DNA from: Sequoia sempervirens
Lineage: Eukaryota > Streptophyta > Pinopsida > Cupressales > Cupressaceae
DNA: 64,000 nt
Reading direction: 5' to 3'
Assembly: GCA_007258455.2 (NCBI GenBank)
Contig: VDFB02000003.1
Coordinates: 43,341,986-43,405,985, forward strand
The notes below the pieces were generated by a model. It worked only from the letters and a program-made list of their open reading frames with translations. It made no database searches and was not told the DNA's origin. How positions within the stretch are numbered: the first letter of the stretch is position 1; every line of letters begins with the position of its first letter. This document shows, in pieces, positions 1 to 11,025 of this stretch. A program made the translations under genes and the position numbers.

Positions 1-422
1 TCTAGAACAAGTATCCTTTTTTAGCATTTATTTCTTCCATGATGGCTTGCATTCAGCTCCATAGTTTCCTACACTTTAAGTTGTTTAATCTCCATTGATC
101 CCATGTTTCACTGCTTTGGTTCTTGCTACAAATGCTCCATTCTTGTTATCATGTGTTGATTTGCAGAGAGATTAATCCACACAACATACATATGCAACTA
201 ACCATCATAATTAAATCACATAATTCCATTCATATGCATACATACTCATGTTTAAATCATGCAATACTACAAATATTATCACCATATTTCATATTCACAA
301 ACTAGGTTCAAAGTTGCAAATTATGTATGAAAGGATAGCATATCATGGAAGTTTTGTCTGGAAGGTACTTAGAAAATATATGTAAAGTGTCTAAAAGTAT
401 ATGAAAATTAATAAAAAAAGTA

Positions 423-1190
423 CTAATGACTAAGCCCATCACTTAGGAAATCGAGTTTTCTAAAAATAGTGAATGCTATTTTTAAAAAAGGGGACATGAC
501 AAGTCCTCCCTTCCAAATATTACTTGTCCTCAATAAATGAAGACTTGTATGGTTGAGGTATTTTTTCTCTTCCCATTTTGCATCTTCAATGAGAAAATCT
601 TTCCATTTGATTAAGTGCTCAGTGATACCTTTGTTTCTTAGCTTCCTCTCTCTCATTTCTAAAACTGTTTCAGGTATTAATTTTTGCTTTCCCTCATCAT
701 CTAAGGGTGGAAACTCAAGATAAATCATAATTTTTTGTCCCACTACTTTCTAGAGGCACAAAACATGAAATCCATTGTGTATTTTACAGCTTGCTAGAAA
801 ATCTAGCTCATAAAATACTTAAACTACCTTCTTGATGACTTTGTTAGGTCCATTGGGATTTTCTGCTCCACTTTTCTTTAGAGAAATTTTCTTATATGGT
901 TGCAACCTTACAAAAACTAGATCACCAATCTTAAAGACTCTCTATTCCTTTTTTGTCTGCATACAAATTTTGTTGATTTTGAGCATGACACAAGTTGTCT
1001 TTGTTGATTTTCCACTAGGAATCTACTATCTAAAAATAATAAATCAACAAAAGAGAGAGCATCATGACCTTAGAGAGCTTGAAATGGATACATTCCAATG
1101 GGAATGTGGTTTGAGATTTTGTAACTATACTCCCCTAAATGCAACCATTTCATCCAAGCACCTTGCTGAGGATGTGCCACTTTGATCATG
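423..1190 (-). pseudogene. Ty3/gypsy integrase C-terminal half with chromodomain (copy A)
   Basis: Decayed 3' end of a chromoviral pol gene. Read on the minus strand, about 1170-1020 translates to a segment with WMKWLHLGEYSYKIS and IGMYPFQAL, the usual end of the integrase core. Near 800-745 comes YELDFLASCKIHNGFHV, the segment that precedes the chromodomain. The chromodomain itself, at 743-540, has PLDDEGK, ETVLEMRERKLRNKGITEHL, LIKWKDF and EDAKWEE. Stops (for example TAG just before KVVGQK) and frameshifts mark it as dead. The final ATWE motif reads AKWE in this copy. Family knowledge: the chromodomain directs integration of chromoviruses to particular chromatin. Confidence 0.85.
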
Positions 1191-1641
1191 ACTACCAAAC
1201 CATCATACTAAAATTGCACTTTCCTTTTCTAGGACCTGAAATCATCAAAACCAATACTGAACTCCTTGAGAGGACTGAAATCAATGCCATGAAATATATC
1301 CAACCATTAACTCCAACATCACTACCACAAATATGAAGCAAGTCAATTAATTCCATATCTTTGAAATTTTCCAACCAAGAAATGCCTCTACTATTGCCAT
1401 CTAAAATCATGACATCAACACTTAACCTCCAAGTGCCAAACATAAAGTTTTGAACACATAAACACACCCAAACCATTGCAAGCATTAAGATATCATTTGA
1501 AATCATGCATATCATCCCCCTGTAGTAACTATAATGACCATCACTCACTAGAGTGGAAGCAATGAATGAATGAATTGTGTCTAGAAAAACACTCAAAATC
1601 AACTTCCCCAAAGCTTTCCAATGTTAAAAAAAATATGCTCA

Positions 1642-3300
1642 TTAAAAGATACCTCCATAACCAACAAAAAATATGTAGGGGCAATGGTAACCAAACTGAA
1701 ATATTATAGAAAACATAGGAGAGATGAGTATGGAAGTAGCAATGAGATCATCTCCTATAATCAAATCACCTCTACCATCTAGCCTCAACCAAGAACTACT
1801 CAGTTGTTGAACTGAAGTAACCATCCAAATAATTTGTGGATCCATTTCCAAAGTCATGTACAAGCTAATCAAAAAGTGGGTAACAGTACTAACACTGAAA
1901 ATTGACCCATTACTCCAATCTTGAGACAACATCTCATGGCTAGAAACTCCACTTGAGTCCCAAATCTTATAATCAAATCCACTCTCATCACTAAAATCGG
2001 TTAGGTCTCTGTCACCCAACTCAAATAGAGAATTATCAACAAATGGTAGATTATCCTTAACTCCAAAATCAAATATATCCCCTTGCTCATCCAAACTCTT
2101 GTGTTCTAGATCATACTTCTTTTGAATGCATTCTAGCTCCTCCATTACCTGTTCGACTTCCTTAGCCCTTTCTTTGCTCTCCTTCTCCCTCAATTATTAA
2201 GCATAATAGAGGTGATCAATTTCTTCAAGAAGTGCCTCTTGGACACTTTCCAAAGTAAGATTCATGGAATTAAGCTCAATGGTGAACTTACTAACCTTTC
2301 CCCTTAATCGCTTAGTCATGGAAAAAGTCTCATCTATAATTTTGGAGCTATATCTCTATCATGCATCATGTGCAAGTAGGCTATTTTAATTTATTCATAG
2401 TGTTCTTCATTTTTTTCAAGTCAGAAAGGGAAATATTAAGCTTATTTTTACCTCTTGGTGCATTTTGAATTATGCTTTCCACATGCCTATGTGTACTATC
2501 CAATCTAGAGGAAACTCACACTTCATTTTCAACAGACACCAAGAATTGATTCTTCTAAATTTCCTCATGAATTTTAAATTTTTGCAAGTTTAATGTACTG
2601 TTGTTATAATGCATGCAAAGATAAGAAATTTCTTCATACCTATCATCAAAATCACCATGGTTATCCCAAATCTCATAAACTTCTCCTTTACTATCTTGAT
2701 GAAAATGTCTAACATTTGGTTGAGGATCCAAATCAATAAGGCTACCATGTCTTTGCTCAAAACCAAGGCTACTATGTCTTTGCTCAAAATCAACACCAAG
2801 CAATAATAAATTAAATTTTTCTTCAATATCATCAACATGCATTTTAGTATTAGCTTCCTCAATGTCATCCTCCATGCATGACTCTTGAGATGAATTTAAA
2901 ACAACATTATAATAAAAGGAAAATTTATCCCAATATAGATCCTCATCATACTTGATGTAAGTGTTCATTGTGCTCCTCATGAGTGGTTGCTTTCTTGAAA
3001 GAGTCTCTCTCCATCTTTCTAGAACTGAAATATTCATAAACATCCCTCTTCGTAGGCTTAGTTTGGAAGTCAAACCCATATCCACTTGAGACATCATCAA
3101 TGAAATGAGATGAGTGATCATCAAAAACTAATTTGGAGATATCATCATTTTTTATTCCTCCCTATCCATCATCTGAAGGTGCATTAGAGAACACATCCTT
3201 AGTATCTTCTCCACTAGAGACATCAAGCCTAGATATTGGACTTAGAATCATCATCAGATGAATCTAAACTAGGATGCAAGGCTATCATCTTGTCATATGT
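1642..3300 (-). pseudogene. Acidic, coiled-coil coding region between gag and integrase (copy A)
   Basis: In an intact chromovirus, protease, RT and RNase H lie between gag and integrase. None of their motifs is visible here. Instead the minus strand holds two long frames, 3124-2555 (189 codons) and 2193-1642 (183 codons), with a shifted frame at about 3230-3040. The products are strongly acidic (SSDDDSK, SGEDTKDV, EIWDNHGDFDDRYEE) and the second starts with a helical, charged stretch typical of coiled coils (ERAKEVEQVMEELECIQKKY). Two FEQRH repeats occur near 2790-2740. Function unknown; a non-autonomous derivative with foreign or rearranged coding sequence is the simplest reading. Confidence 0.5.
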
Positions 3301-3309
3301 TTCATGTAC

Positions 3310-4233
3310 AACCTTATCCACAATAATTGGCATGTTTGACCAAAGAATTATTTTTATGCTTTGTCACACATTCATAATGTTTCAAAGCACTCAATGTATC
3401 AAGCTTTTTTACTATGAACTTTTCTTCAAGTACTTGCTCCTCTTCATCTTTGAGTTCAAATCTATCAATCAACCTTTGACTAAAATCATCAAAAGAATAT
3501 TCTTGACTATAGCCTTGAGTCGTCATACCTTGGTACCACCAATCATAAGTATCTCCTTCAAGATCCAAGATTTCATATTGAATGACAACTTGTTCCTACA
3601 TGGGACTGAGTGTGAAATGGGCCTACAACTCCTGTAACCATGCTCTAGCTGAGATCTTGTCCAATCCATCAAAATTTGGAGCTGAAACTTTATTTATTTT
3701 ATTCTTGAGTTCCTTTCTACTATTATTTGGGTGATATCTATAACCCCTTACCACTAACATGCTTTGCATATGAGTGACACAATCATTGTAAGTGACTAAA
3801 TTCTTGAATCCTTCATCTTGATTGTCATAGGATACTCAAATGGTTGCTAGCTCTCTTTCCAATTATTACATGGGATTAGGAGGATTAGATGTAGAATGAT
3901 CACCTTTAGGTAGGAAATTGACTTGGTGGTTTTAGGACTTCTTTGTTGAATCGTTGAAAAACCTCTTTCCTTTGATGACATTGGATTTTGGAGCTTCTCT
4001 ACCAACAATCTCATCACTTCTCTTGTCTCTACAAGACTATCAATAGTTTGTTTATAAATCCTTTGTAGATCTTGAAGGAATATCCTATGCATTTCATTTG
4101 AATCAACCATCTCTTTACTCTTTGGATTATTAGCTTCAACCTTTCCTGAAAGAGAGCTATTAGTGAGCTCTTTATTTTTCTCCCACTGCAAATACCTCTT
4201 TTCCTTTTCACTTAGTTGAATAAATATTAACAA
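3310..4233 (-). pseudogene. Ty3/gypsy gag relic (copy A)
   Basis: Minus-strand gag. The N-terminal part (4233-3847) is charged and helical. The conserved retrotransposon-gag core follows at about 3700-3314: KVSAPNFDGLDKISARAWLQ, DLEGDTYDWWYQGMTT and FDDFSQRLIDRFELKDEEE are characteristic. Two in-frame TAG codons interrupt the core, after QEL and after LSPM, at places where relatives often have glutamine or glutamate. No zinc knuckle was seen, and the expected pol is missing downstream. Confidence 0.8.
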
Positions 4234-4269
4234 ACCCTTAGGCTAGCAAGATAATAGCTCTAATAAAAT

Positions 4270-5281
4270 TGTAATATCCCTCAATGAAATATCAATCTCA
4301 AATATGAAATTATCTATTTCAATCAAACTTAAAAGAGAGGAAATCGAGTATTACTGAATGAACACCAAATTACACCAAACTAAAATTGAATATTGAGCAA
4401 CTGAAATGGAATGATATATTTTAGATATTATCATGAAATTACATCATTTTTCTATCATATACATCAAATAAAAAATAATGAACAACTGCAAAAAAATACA
4501 TCACCAAATCTCTAAATTGGAAACCCAAACTTGCACCAAAACCAAAGAAAACTCCACACACATCACCCCAAATTTCATATGCAGTTTTAAACAGCCAAGT
4601 ACATATATGAATGCTATAATAACATCAAAATATTCTATTCACAACAACAACACAATTTGAAACTCAGAAACCTACACTATGCACACCAAAAGTGGATCAA
4701 ACTGCAATCAAAATGGAATTTAAGAGCACAAATGGAAATCTTTTAGAACATTGTAAATCCTTGAATGAAATTTCTCTTGGAGACCCTCAAAACCACTCAA
4801 TCCCCCTAGTTTATCAATCTTGGAGAGTCATCCTTCATCATTTACTAGCATCTGAAGAATAGTCACAACTTATGAGAGAAAACAATGCATAGAATGAATT
4901 CCAACTTGGAAGACAAGCAATAATTTATCAAACCACTACAAACACCAGTTTGGGTGCCCAAATACCACACCCAAGGGGGGGAATCTTGAATTTGAAATAT
5001 TGTAACTCTTGCTGACTAGAATAGGCCACCATAAAGATTGTAACTCTCGCTGCCAAGAGGAGAATAACCAATTTGACCATTAACATGCTTCACTAGAAAT
5101 CCATGCTCAACTTGGTCCCAAAAATATAATTTATGAATATTCATAAATTTGTCACCCAATAATAATTTTATTAATTCACTTAAAAAACCTAATTTTCCTG
5201 ATTCATCTGTAGGTCCTAACTTGCTACTTAGGAAACTAAGTTTGCTAAAAATAATGAATGTTATTTTTAAAATAGGGGACA
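4270..5281 (-). repeat. Putative 5' LTR of the minus-strand gypsy relic (copy A)
   Basis: Read on the minus strand, this would begin TGTCCCC at 5281 and end GGGATATTACA at 4270. It is followed after three bases by TTATTAGAGCTATT, a degenerate match to the methionine-tRNA primer site TGGTATCAGAGC. The first ~75 bases (5281-5207) match the sequence just beyond the chromodomain (496-425): both run from GGGGACA through ATTTTTA to CTTAGGAAA on the plus strand. Similarity fades after that, so the two ends are not a clean LTR pair; the element may be chimeric. Confidence 0.45.
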
Positions 5282-5831
5282 TGAAATGGATGTAGGTATG
5301 AAAAATATAATGTGTGGTGGAAGGGATAATGACCCAATTATATAAGGATATATTATAAATCATACCATGATGGAAGGCATGCTAAACCTAATGTAAATCT
5401 TATATCTATGAAATCATAGGATGTATGGGGAAGACATGCTACCCCCTAATATAAAAATGTGTTAATGTTATAATGTTAGTGTGTTATGGGGGAAGACATG
5501 AAGCCACCAAAAGTAAGGGTAACTATAGAAGTTGTTTATGCAATCTTTTGGATTCAACTAAGTATGTTTTTTGTGTCGATGTTTTGGATCACACTCAATG
5601 ATCCATCATCAAGAAGAGGAACAATAGAAAGAAATGAGAGCAGATAGAGCCTAATAAAGGGTGGGGGTGGAGGGGTGAGAGAGAAGAGAAAATAAGAATT
5701 AAGGGAAATTGACAACTAGAAGAAAAAAGGTTGAAATAAATAAACATTATGAATAAAAAGTATTATAAAAATAAAGAGCATTATGAAAAAAAATAGAAAG
5801 CAAAACCAAGGAAATAGTAAGATAAGTGTAG
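5282..5831. other. Non-coding AT-rich spacer (copy A; copy B 24460-25008)
   Basis: No coding sequence recognised. Two related stretches, GTATGGGGAAGACATGCTACC near 5429 and TTATGGGGGAAGACATGAAGCC near 5485, suggest a short local duplication. A purine-rich G-run (GGGTGGGGGTGGAGGGG) lies at about 5659-5675. Confidence 0.6.
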
Positions 5832-6790
5832 TGTAGGAAAAAGTCTCCCTTTTTCACACTTAATTTGGGAAATAATATTAAATAAAAGGACTTAATAATG
5901 CCTTAATTTAGTGTTGTAATATGTATTTCACATATTCACATTAAGTTTAGTGCCTTTTAATTAAAATGGACTTAATTGTGCCTTATTTTTGGTGTTGTAA
6001 GGTGTACCTTTACACTTCCACACTAATCTAGGGCTTTATTAATTAATTAAGGTTAATTATGCCTTAATTGGCCCCTTTAATTCAAATCCAAGCCTAATTA
6101 ATTACAATTTCTGAAGAGAAAACCCGACATTCATTAATGCCATAACATAACACTTAACATTGGAGAATGTTTGTCTGAGGTAAGTGACCTAGGACCCATT
6201 CTCCCAAGGGTGAATGGCCCCTCACTTAGGCCTAGGACCTAAATTTCAAATATTTTTTTAGTGGTTTTTCAATGATTTCAAATGTGTATTCACATGTCGG
6301 CTTGTGTTATTTGAATTTTGGGAATTAATGTTAACATATGTATAAATAAGAGGTCATTTCACTATGTTTCACCTATATAAAGTTTTTATGAGAACCTAGA
6401 GCATTCAAGTGAGCATTATCAAGAGCATTTCAAGAGAATTTTCAAGGCATTCAAGAGCAGATTTGAAGAGGATTATTGCAGCATTCAAGATCATATTATC
6501 ATGTCAAAGCTTTCTTGCATCATGCATGTTGTTTGAGCTAATATGTTGATGTAGTGTTCAAGATCCATTCAAGAATTCAAAGGAATTGTTTCAAATCAAG
6601 TTTCATGATCAAGATCCACACCAATTGAAACCATTTCATGCAAGTTGTAGATCCATATTCCAAGGTTCAAATAAGGTTTGGTGAGTTGTGACATTACTTG
6701 TTCATTCATCATTCCTTCATTCTATTTCATTTCATTACAAGGTTTAATTACCAAAATGGGGTTTGACCAAGGAAAACCCCCATTCACCTA
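5832..6790 (+). repeat. Ty3/gypsy (Tat/Athila-like) LTR, copy A
   Basis: LTR-like block with a TATA box CTATATAAAG at 6373-6382, followed by a leader rich in CATTCAAG/CAAGAGCATT words. It ends in a stretch (about 6745-6790: TTTAATTACC, GGGGTTTGACCAAGG, AAAACCCCCAT) that is closely paralleled at 42715-42760. The start (TGTAGGAAAAAGTCTCCC) also parallels 41771. The U3 part holds several imperfect palindromes, for example around TTTTAATTAAAA near 5957 and ATTCTCCCAAGGGTGAAT near 6198. Exact ends and TSDs were not established. Confidence 0.6.
6373..6382 (+). promoter_or_regulatory. TATA box of LTR
   Basis: CTATATAAAG lies about 540 bases into the LTR, between the palindrome-rich U3 part and the CATTCAAG-rich transcribed part. 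The copy B equivalent is at about 25550. Confidence 0.5.
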
Positions 6791-8966
6791 ACAAACAACA
6801 TTTTTCCCTCTTGATGTGTGATTGTAGATTTTAGGTAGAAGATCTATTAAAGAACAAAAATTGAAAAGTTGTCAAAGTTGTCATCATTCTTGCAATTTCA
6901 TAGAAATTGACCTACAACATATATTTTCATCTTTCTGACCATGAGCTTCGAGAATCTGGGAGTGTAGACACAACAAAACAAAACCCAAAAATAGATTTCC
7001 AGGAGTCCTAGCCAGGACCCATTCATCATAGGGCGAATAAATCCTTAGTAAGCTTCAAAAAGGTACTTTTGGTGATTGGTACACTTCACTTTCCCATTCT
7101 TAGATTTGCAATTTGACTGTTGGTTCCATCAGAATTGAGTTTAATCTTCTAGATGCACTTTATAGATCACAATTTGGAGTTGTTTTTATATTTTTAATCT
7201 TTCTCCCCAAAGTTTTGTTTGACTCATATACCCCATCCTTGCATAAAAGGGAAATTTGTAGATTCATACCTTGATTTGACTCACCTTTTGGTTGATAGTC
7301 ATTTCATTGTTTAGATCTCATTTCCTAATGAAATAAGAGAAATAGGTCCATTACAAACCCCATTTCCATCATTCCATTGTGATTCACCTATTTTTTCTTT
7401 CATTTCAATAAGATTAGCAAAATAAATTAGAAACCTAACATAAACAATTAAATCAATAAAGCAAGAACATCAAAAGGAAGGGACAAAAAAATGAGCCTAA
7501 ATGCAAAAAAATTAAGAACAAATAAAACAAGGGAACATTTAAAAGAACATAAACAATGAATGGATATAAGAAAAAATAAGTAAGAACACAAGAGAAAAAA
7601 TCAAACCATAAAAAATAACTAAATGAAAAGGAAGAATAAAAAAGGAAAAAACAATCAAGCATACATTTAAAAAAATAGAAATAGAAAATTAAGAATATAA
7701 ATAAGAACCAAAATGAAGAAGTAAGAGAAACAAAAGTAAAAAAAATATAAAAGAACATAAAAGGACACAAAAGAGATAACCATTTAAATAAGAGAAAATT
7801 GAAAGAAATAAAAAACCAACCTAAATACAAGGCCTATAAAAGAAGAAATAAAAGTAATTTAAAAAGAACATTAAATATAAGAACAAACTAAATTAAAAGA
7901 AAAATATAAGAATATGTAAAAAATAATCAAATATAAATAAAAAAATGCATATAAGGATAAATATAAGAACCTAAATATATAAAAAAATTTACAAACAAGA
8001 TAAAATAAACATTAAAATAAAAAATAAAAAAATAATAATAAAAGAAAAATGACAAGAACACAAGCATAGATAAAAGAAAGTATCTATATATATATATAAA
8101 GCTTGCATAAACAATTTTATGGAATGTGGAAAACTCATTCCAACTAACAACTATAGAAGTATTATAGATCAATGTAAGATCAAAATACAATCTTTAGAAT
8201 TGTGATATAACAAGGAACTCTCAAGAAATGACTTTAGAAAGTGTGATGAATATGCATATAGTCTCAATGTGTTGGCTTTAAGAATTATTAATATAGAAAA
8301 TTAGGATCAATAAGTAACTCTAGAAAGTATTATGTATGGATATAGTTTGATGAAAGAGCATCTAGTGGTGTAAGGGCAATCTTGCATCACTCAAAAATAT
8401 TGTGTTTTCATTTTGTTTTATAGTTTTCTTTAGCTGTTTTGGGGCCCATGGTGACACATGCAATCTTTGGGATAGTATGAAGTTTGAAACAACCAAAAAT
8501 AATCACTTGCCATTTTTTAGTAAGTTGGCCTATTCAGGTTCCCATGGACACAAAAACTGACCCCAAGGAGCAAAATTGAAAAATAAAATTATTGGTGAAA
8601 GAATCATCTCAAAATCCTAACCGTTTGGAAGATATTAAATTTTTCATCCCGAGGAATTTCTCTAATGAAGTTTAAAATTCAAAATTGAGGACCTTAGAAG
8701 CCTCAAAATAGGTTGGGCTCATCTTATAGATTTGGTGAAAGCATGTTGTATATCTCTTCACAAGCTTTCCAATGTTATATTACAATTGAAGATCTAACGG
8801 TTGGATCAAAAGTTATGACCTCGAGAGAAGTTGTAACTATAGAAAAATAAAATAAAAACTCTTCTAAAGTAGGAAAATGGATGATGGAATTTCTAGCGCC
8901 AAAATAGGGTTACACCTTTCCAGAATATTCTAAGGTAGTTACACTTCTAGGATAAAGATGGAGAAT
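6791..8966. other. Untranslated leader and purine-rich AT tract (copy A; copy B 25968-28159)
   Basis: No coding sequence recognised. About 7430-8100 is an A-rich, purine-biased tract (AAAAGAACATAAA, AAGAAATAAA words) whose minus strand gives long but meaningless Phe/Tyr/Leu-rich frames. A short TA repeat lies near 8083-8098 and is longer in copy B. Copy B also has a ~15-base insertion near 26930. Around 8390-8830 is ordinary retroelement-like non-coding sequence including GATCTAACGGTTGGATC. Confidence 0.6.
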
Positions 8967-9318
8967 AGGGGTTACATTGGAGTTGCCTTCTCTAAGGTTG
9001 GCTAAGGAAATTGAGGATAAGACTTTTGATAGTTCCATTGAAAAGCATGTTATGTTTCTTGCTGAACATGAGGAACAATGCGTAAAGGTGGTGGATCACA
9101 TTGCAAAACACCAAAGCCAAGTCAAGAAGCTCTTTAACAAGAAAGCAAAATCCCAAGAGAAGAGAGTTGAAAGGGATGCATGAAAATTTGATTCTTTGTG
9201 GAGAGGTCCTTTCATGATTCACCAACTCTCTGGTGAAAATAGTTTTTTGTTGGCATATCAAGATGGAACACCTTTTATGCTACCTCATGACAGACAACAT
9301 TTGGATCTTCTCACTTAG
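8967..9318 (+). pseudogene. Ty3/gypsy (Tat/Athila-like) integrase C-terminal relic (copy A)
   Basis: One frame reads LELPSLRLAKEIEDKTFD, then a helical stretch with HIAKHQSQVKKLFNKKAK, a TGA, then KFDSLWRGPFMIHQLSG, SFLLAYQDG and LPHDRQHLDLLT before TAG at 9316-9318. This matches the order of the integrase tail in Tat/Athila elements (host-peptide helix, conserved LW-GPF segment, final small beta domain). Everything upstream (protease, RT, RNase H, integrase core) is absent, so a large internal deletion joined the leader to the end of pol. Confidence 0.75.
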
Positions 9319-10151
9319 TGAAGAGACAAATAAGTTTGTACATTTTTGTATAGTTTTATGTTTTTTGTTTTGTTGTCTAGTTTTTTTGTCACCTGACTCT
9401 ATAGCCCAATGGATGGATGCAAGAACTTAGAGTTATGGGATTCTTGTCTATTCAACCATCTCCCCAGTTAGAGCCAACTATTATCCTTGACTTTCACTTG
9501 CTCAATTCATGGGATAACCCCTACAATTTTTTTTCTTTTTGTAGCCCACCTCCTCTAAGCATGTATATCGAGATAGATTTTGATTTGTCTCATGAGTATT
9601 CTGGCCCCTCAAAAATTATTTTGTTTGGGTCACCTTTTTTTCCTTCTAGAAAAATTTGTGAAAGTTAGATTTCAAGTGTTAGTATTTTTTCTTTTATATG
9701 TAGTGTCACTAAATTTTAGCACAACTATAGAGTTTTGGTAGACTGCATGTTTCGTGTACTCATAGAGAATTTCTCCATAACTACACTCCTACACCTGCAC
9801 ATTCAACCATTAATGCATGTTTAGAGTTGGTTTATTAATCAATTTGACTTTTTTTTACTCTCATTTTTACTTTATCTTCTTGGTTTCCTTGTTGATTCAC
9901 ATTCTCCATGCTATATGTTGCTTCGTTGTTGTAATTGTGCTGATTCCTGTGAGGTTTTGGTCAATTTTTCACCATCGTTGAAGTTTTAAAGGTATGTCAA
10001 ACTAGGTTCTTTTCAACTGTGTTTTTGTTTTGGTTTGTATATGTTTGTAAACATTGTTTGGGTTTTCATTTTGTATTATGCGCTACTTGGTTTTTGTATC
10101 CATTTTCATGTTTTTCACCATAGGTTTAGGTTCATCTACACAGTTCTAAAT
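9319..10151 (+). other. Post-pol non-coding region (copy A; copy B 28512-29344)
   Basis: Between the integrase stop and the hairpin array. Frames such as 9417-9668 are open and shared by both copies, but show no recognisable motif. T-rich, with runs such as TTTTTTTTCTTTTTG near 9528. Confidence 0.5.
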
Positions 10152-10912
10152 AGATGTTGTTCAAAGATTAAAACCCAAACAACATCTTAATCCAACAACC
10201 TAATCCAACATCTTGCATCCATGATGCATCTTGGTTTTCCTCATGTTGTACGGGGAATTTTCCCTGAATGATATATAAACCCTCGCCTACCTTGTATTGT
10301 TTGAATTTTTTTTCTCCAAACAACATTATCGAACTGTCATTCCATTTGCAAACTTGTCTTCAAGTTATGTGGAGAATTTTCCCCGTGTAACACATAACAC
10401 TTCATACCTGACATATGTTGTTCAAAGAATATTTTATGAACAACATCCTTGAACACCTACACAAACATATGTTGTGTAGAGAACTTTCTCCACACAACAC
10501 CTTTGTTATGCATGAAATTCCTATGCACTTCGAAGAAAATCCTTCAAAGTGCATTAAGATGATCTACCCCATGCACTTTAGATAATTTTCTCTAAAGTGC
10601 ATACCCTTTGCACATTTAAACACAGGCACAGGTCAGGGAATTTTCTTTGACTTGCACAAATAGATTTACCCTGTACATATGCAAATTAGAGAATTTTCTT
10701 TGATTTGCACTTGTTTTGACTTACCCTCATGTAGGTCGAAGAATTTTCTTCAACTTGCATTAAAGCTAGCATTTACCTACCTTAAGTGTAGTTCAGAGAA
10801 TTTTCTTCAAACTACATCCAAATTCATACTATCATGTAAGAGTGGGAGATTTTCCACCTTTACACCCAGAATGAAATTCCTATGTAGTGTTTGAAGAATT
10901 TTCTCCAACTAC
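10152..10912 (+). repeat. Array of about 14 short hairpins with variable arms (copy A)
   Basis: A series of short inverted repeats starts every ~40-70 bases (mostly 48-57). Clear units with pairing arms: 10152-10187 (AGATGTTGTT/AACAACATCT), 10296-10323, 10364-10398 (GTTATGTG/CACATAAC), 10415-10446 (ATGTTGTTCA/TGAACAACAT), 10471-10498 (GTTGTGT/ACACAAC plus GAGAA/TTCTC), 10523-10554 (ATGCACTT/AAGTGCAT), 10571-10602 (ATGCACTTTAGA/TCTAAAGTGCAT), 10681-10708 (GCAAAT/ATTTGC), 10729-10760, 10786-10817, 10835-10864 and 10875-10912. Weaker ones lie near 10243-10267 and 10624-10655. Most have a centre close to GAGAATTTTCTT. Arms differ between units but complement each other within a unit, with some G-T pairs. 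Confidence 0.85.
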
Positions 10913-11025
10913 GCCCAAAACACTTAAAAAATATAGAAGTGTAGATTTTTTCCACAACTGCATGGCACTTGAAATTTTTCTAACTTTGGAGAGTTCTAAA
11001 ATTGATTTTTGTAATCTCTTTCCAA

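Noticed and set aside
832..1336. Plus-strand frames of 117 and 65 codons
   Set aside because: They are shadows of the minus-strand integrase relic, which has family motifs.
7453..8190. Long Phe/Tyr/Leu-rich open frames on the minus strand (125 and 87 codons)
   Set aside because: They are the antisense of an A-rich purine tract; composition alone produces stop-free frames, and the copies differ by frameshifting indels.
10152..10912. CRISPR-like array
   Set aside because: The regular spacing suggested it, but the repeated part is a short hairpin centre with varying arms, no identical direct repeats exist, and the setting is a plant retroelement without cas genes.
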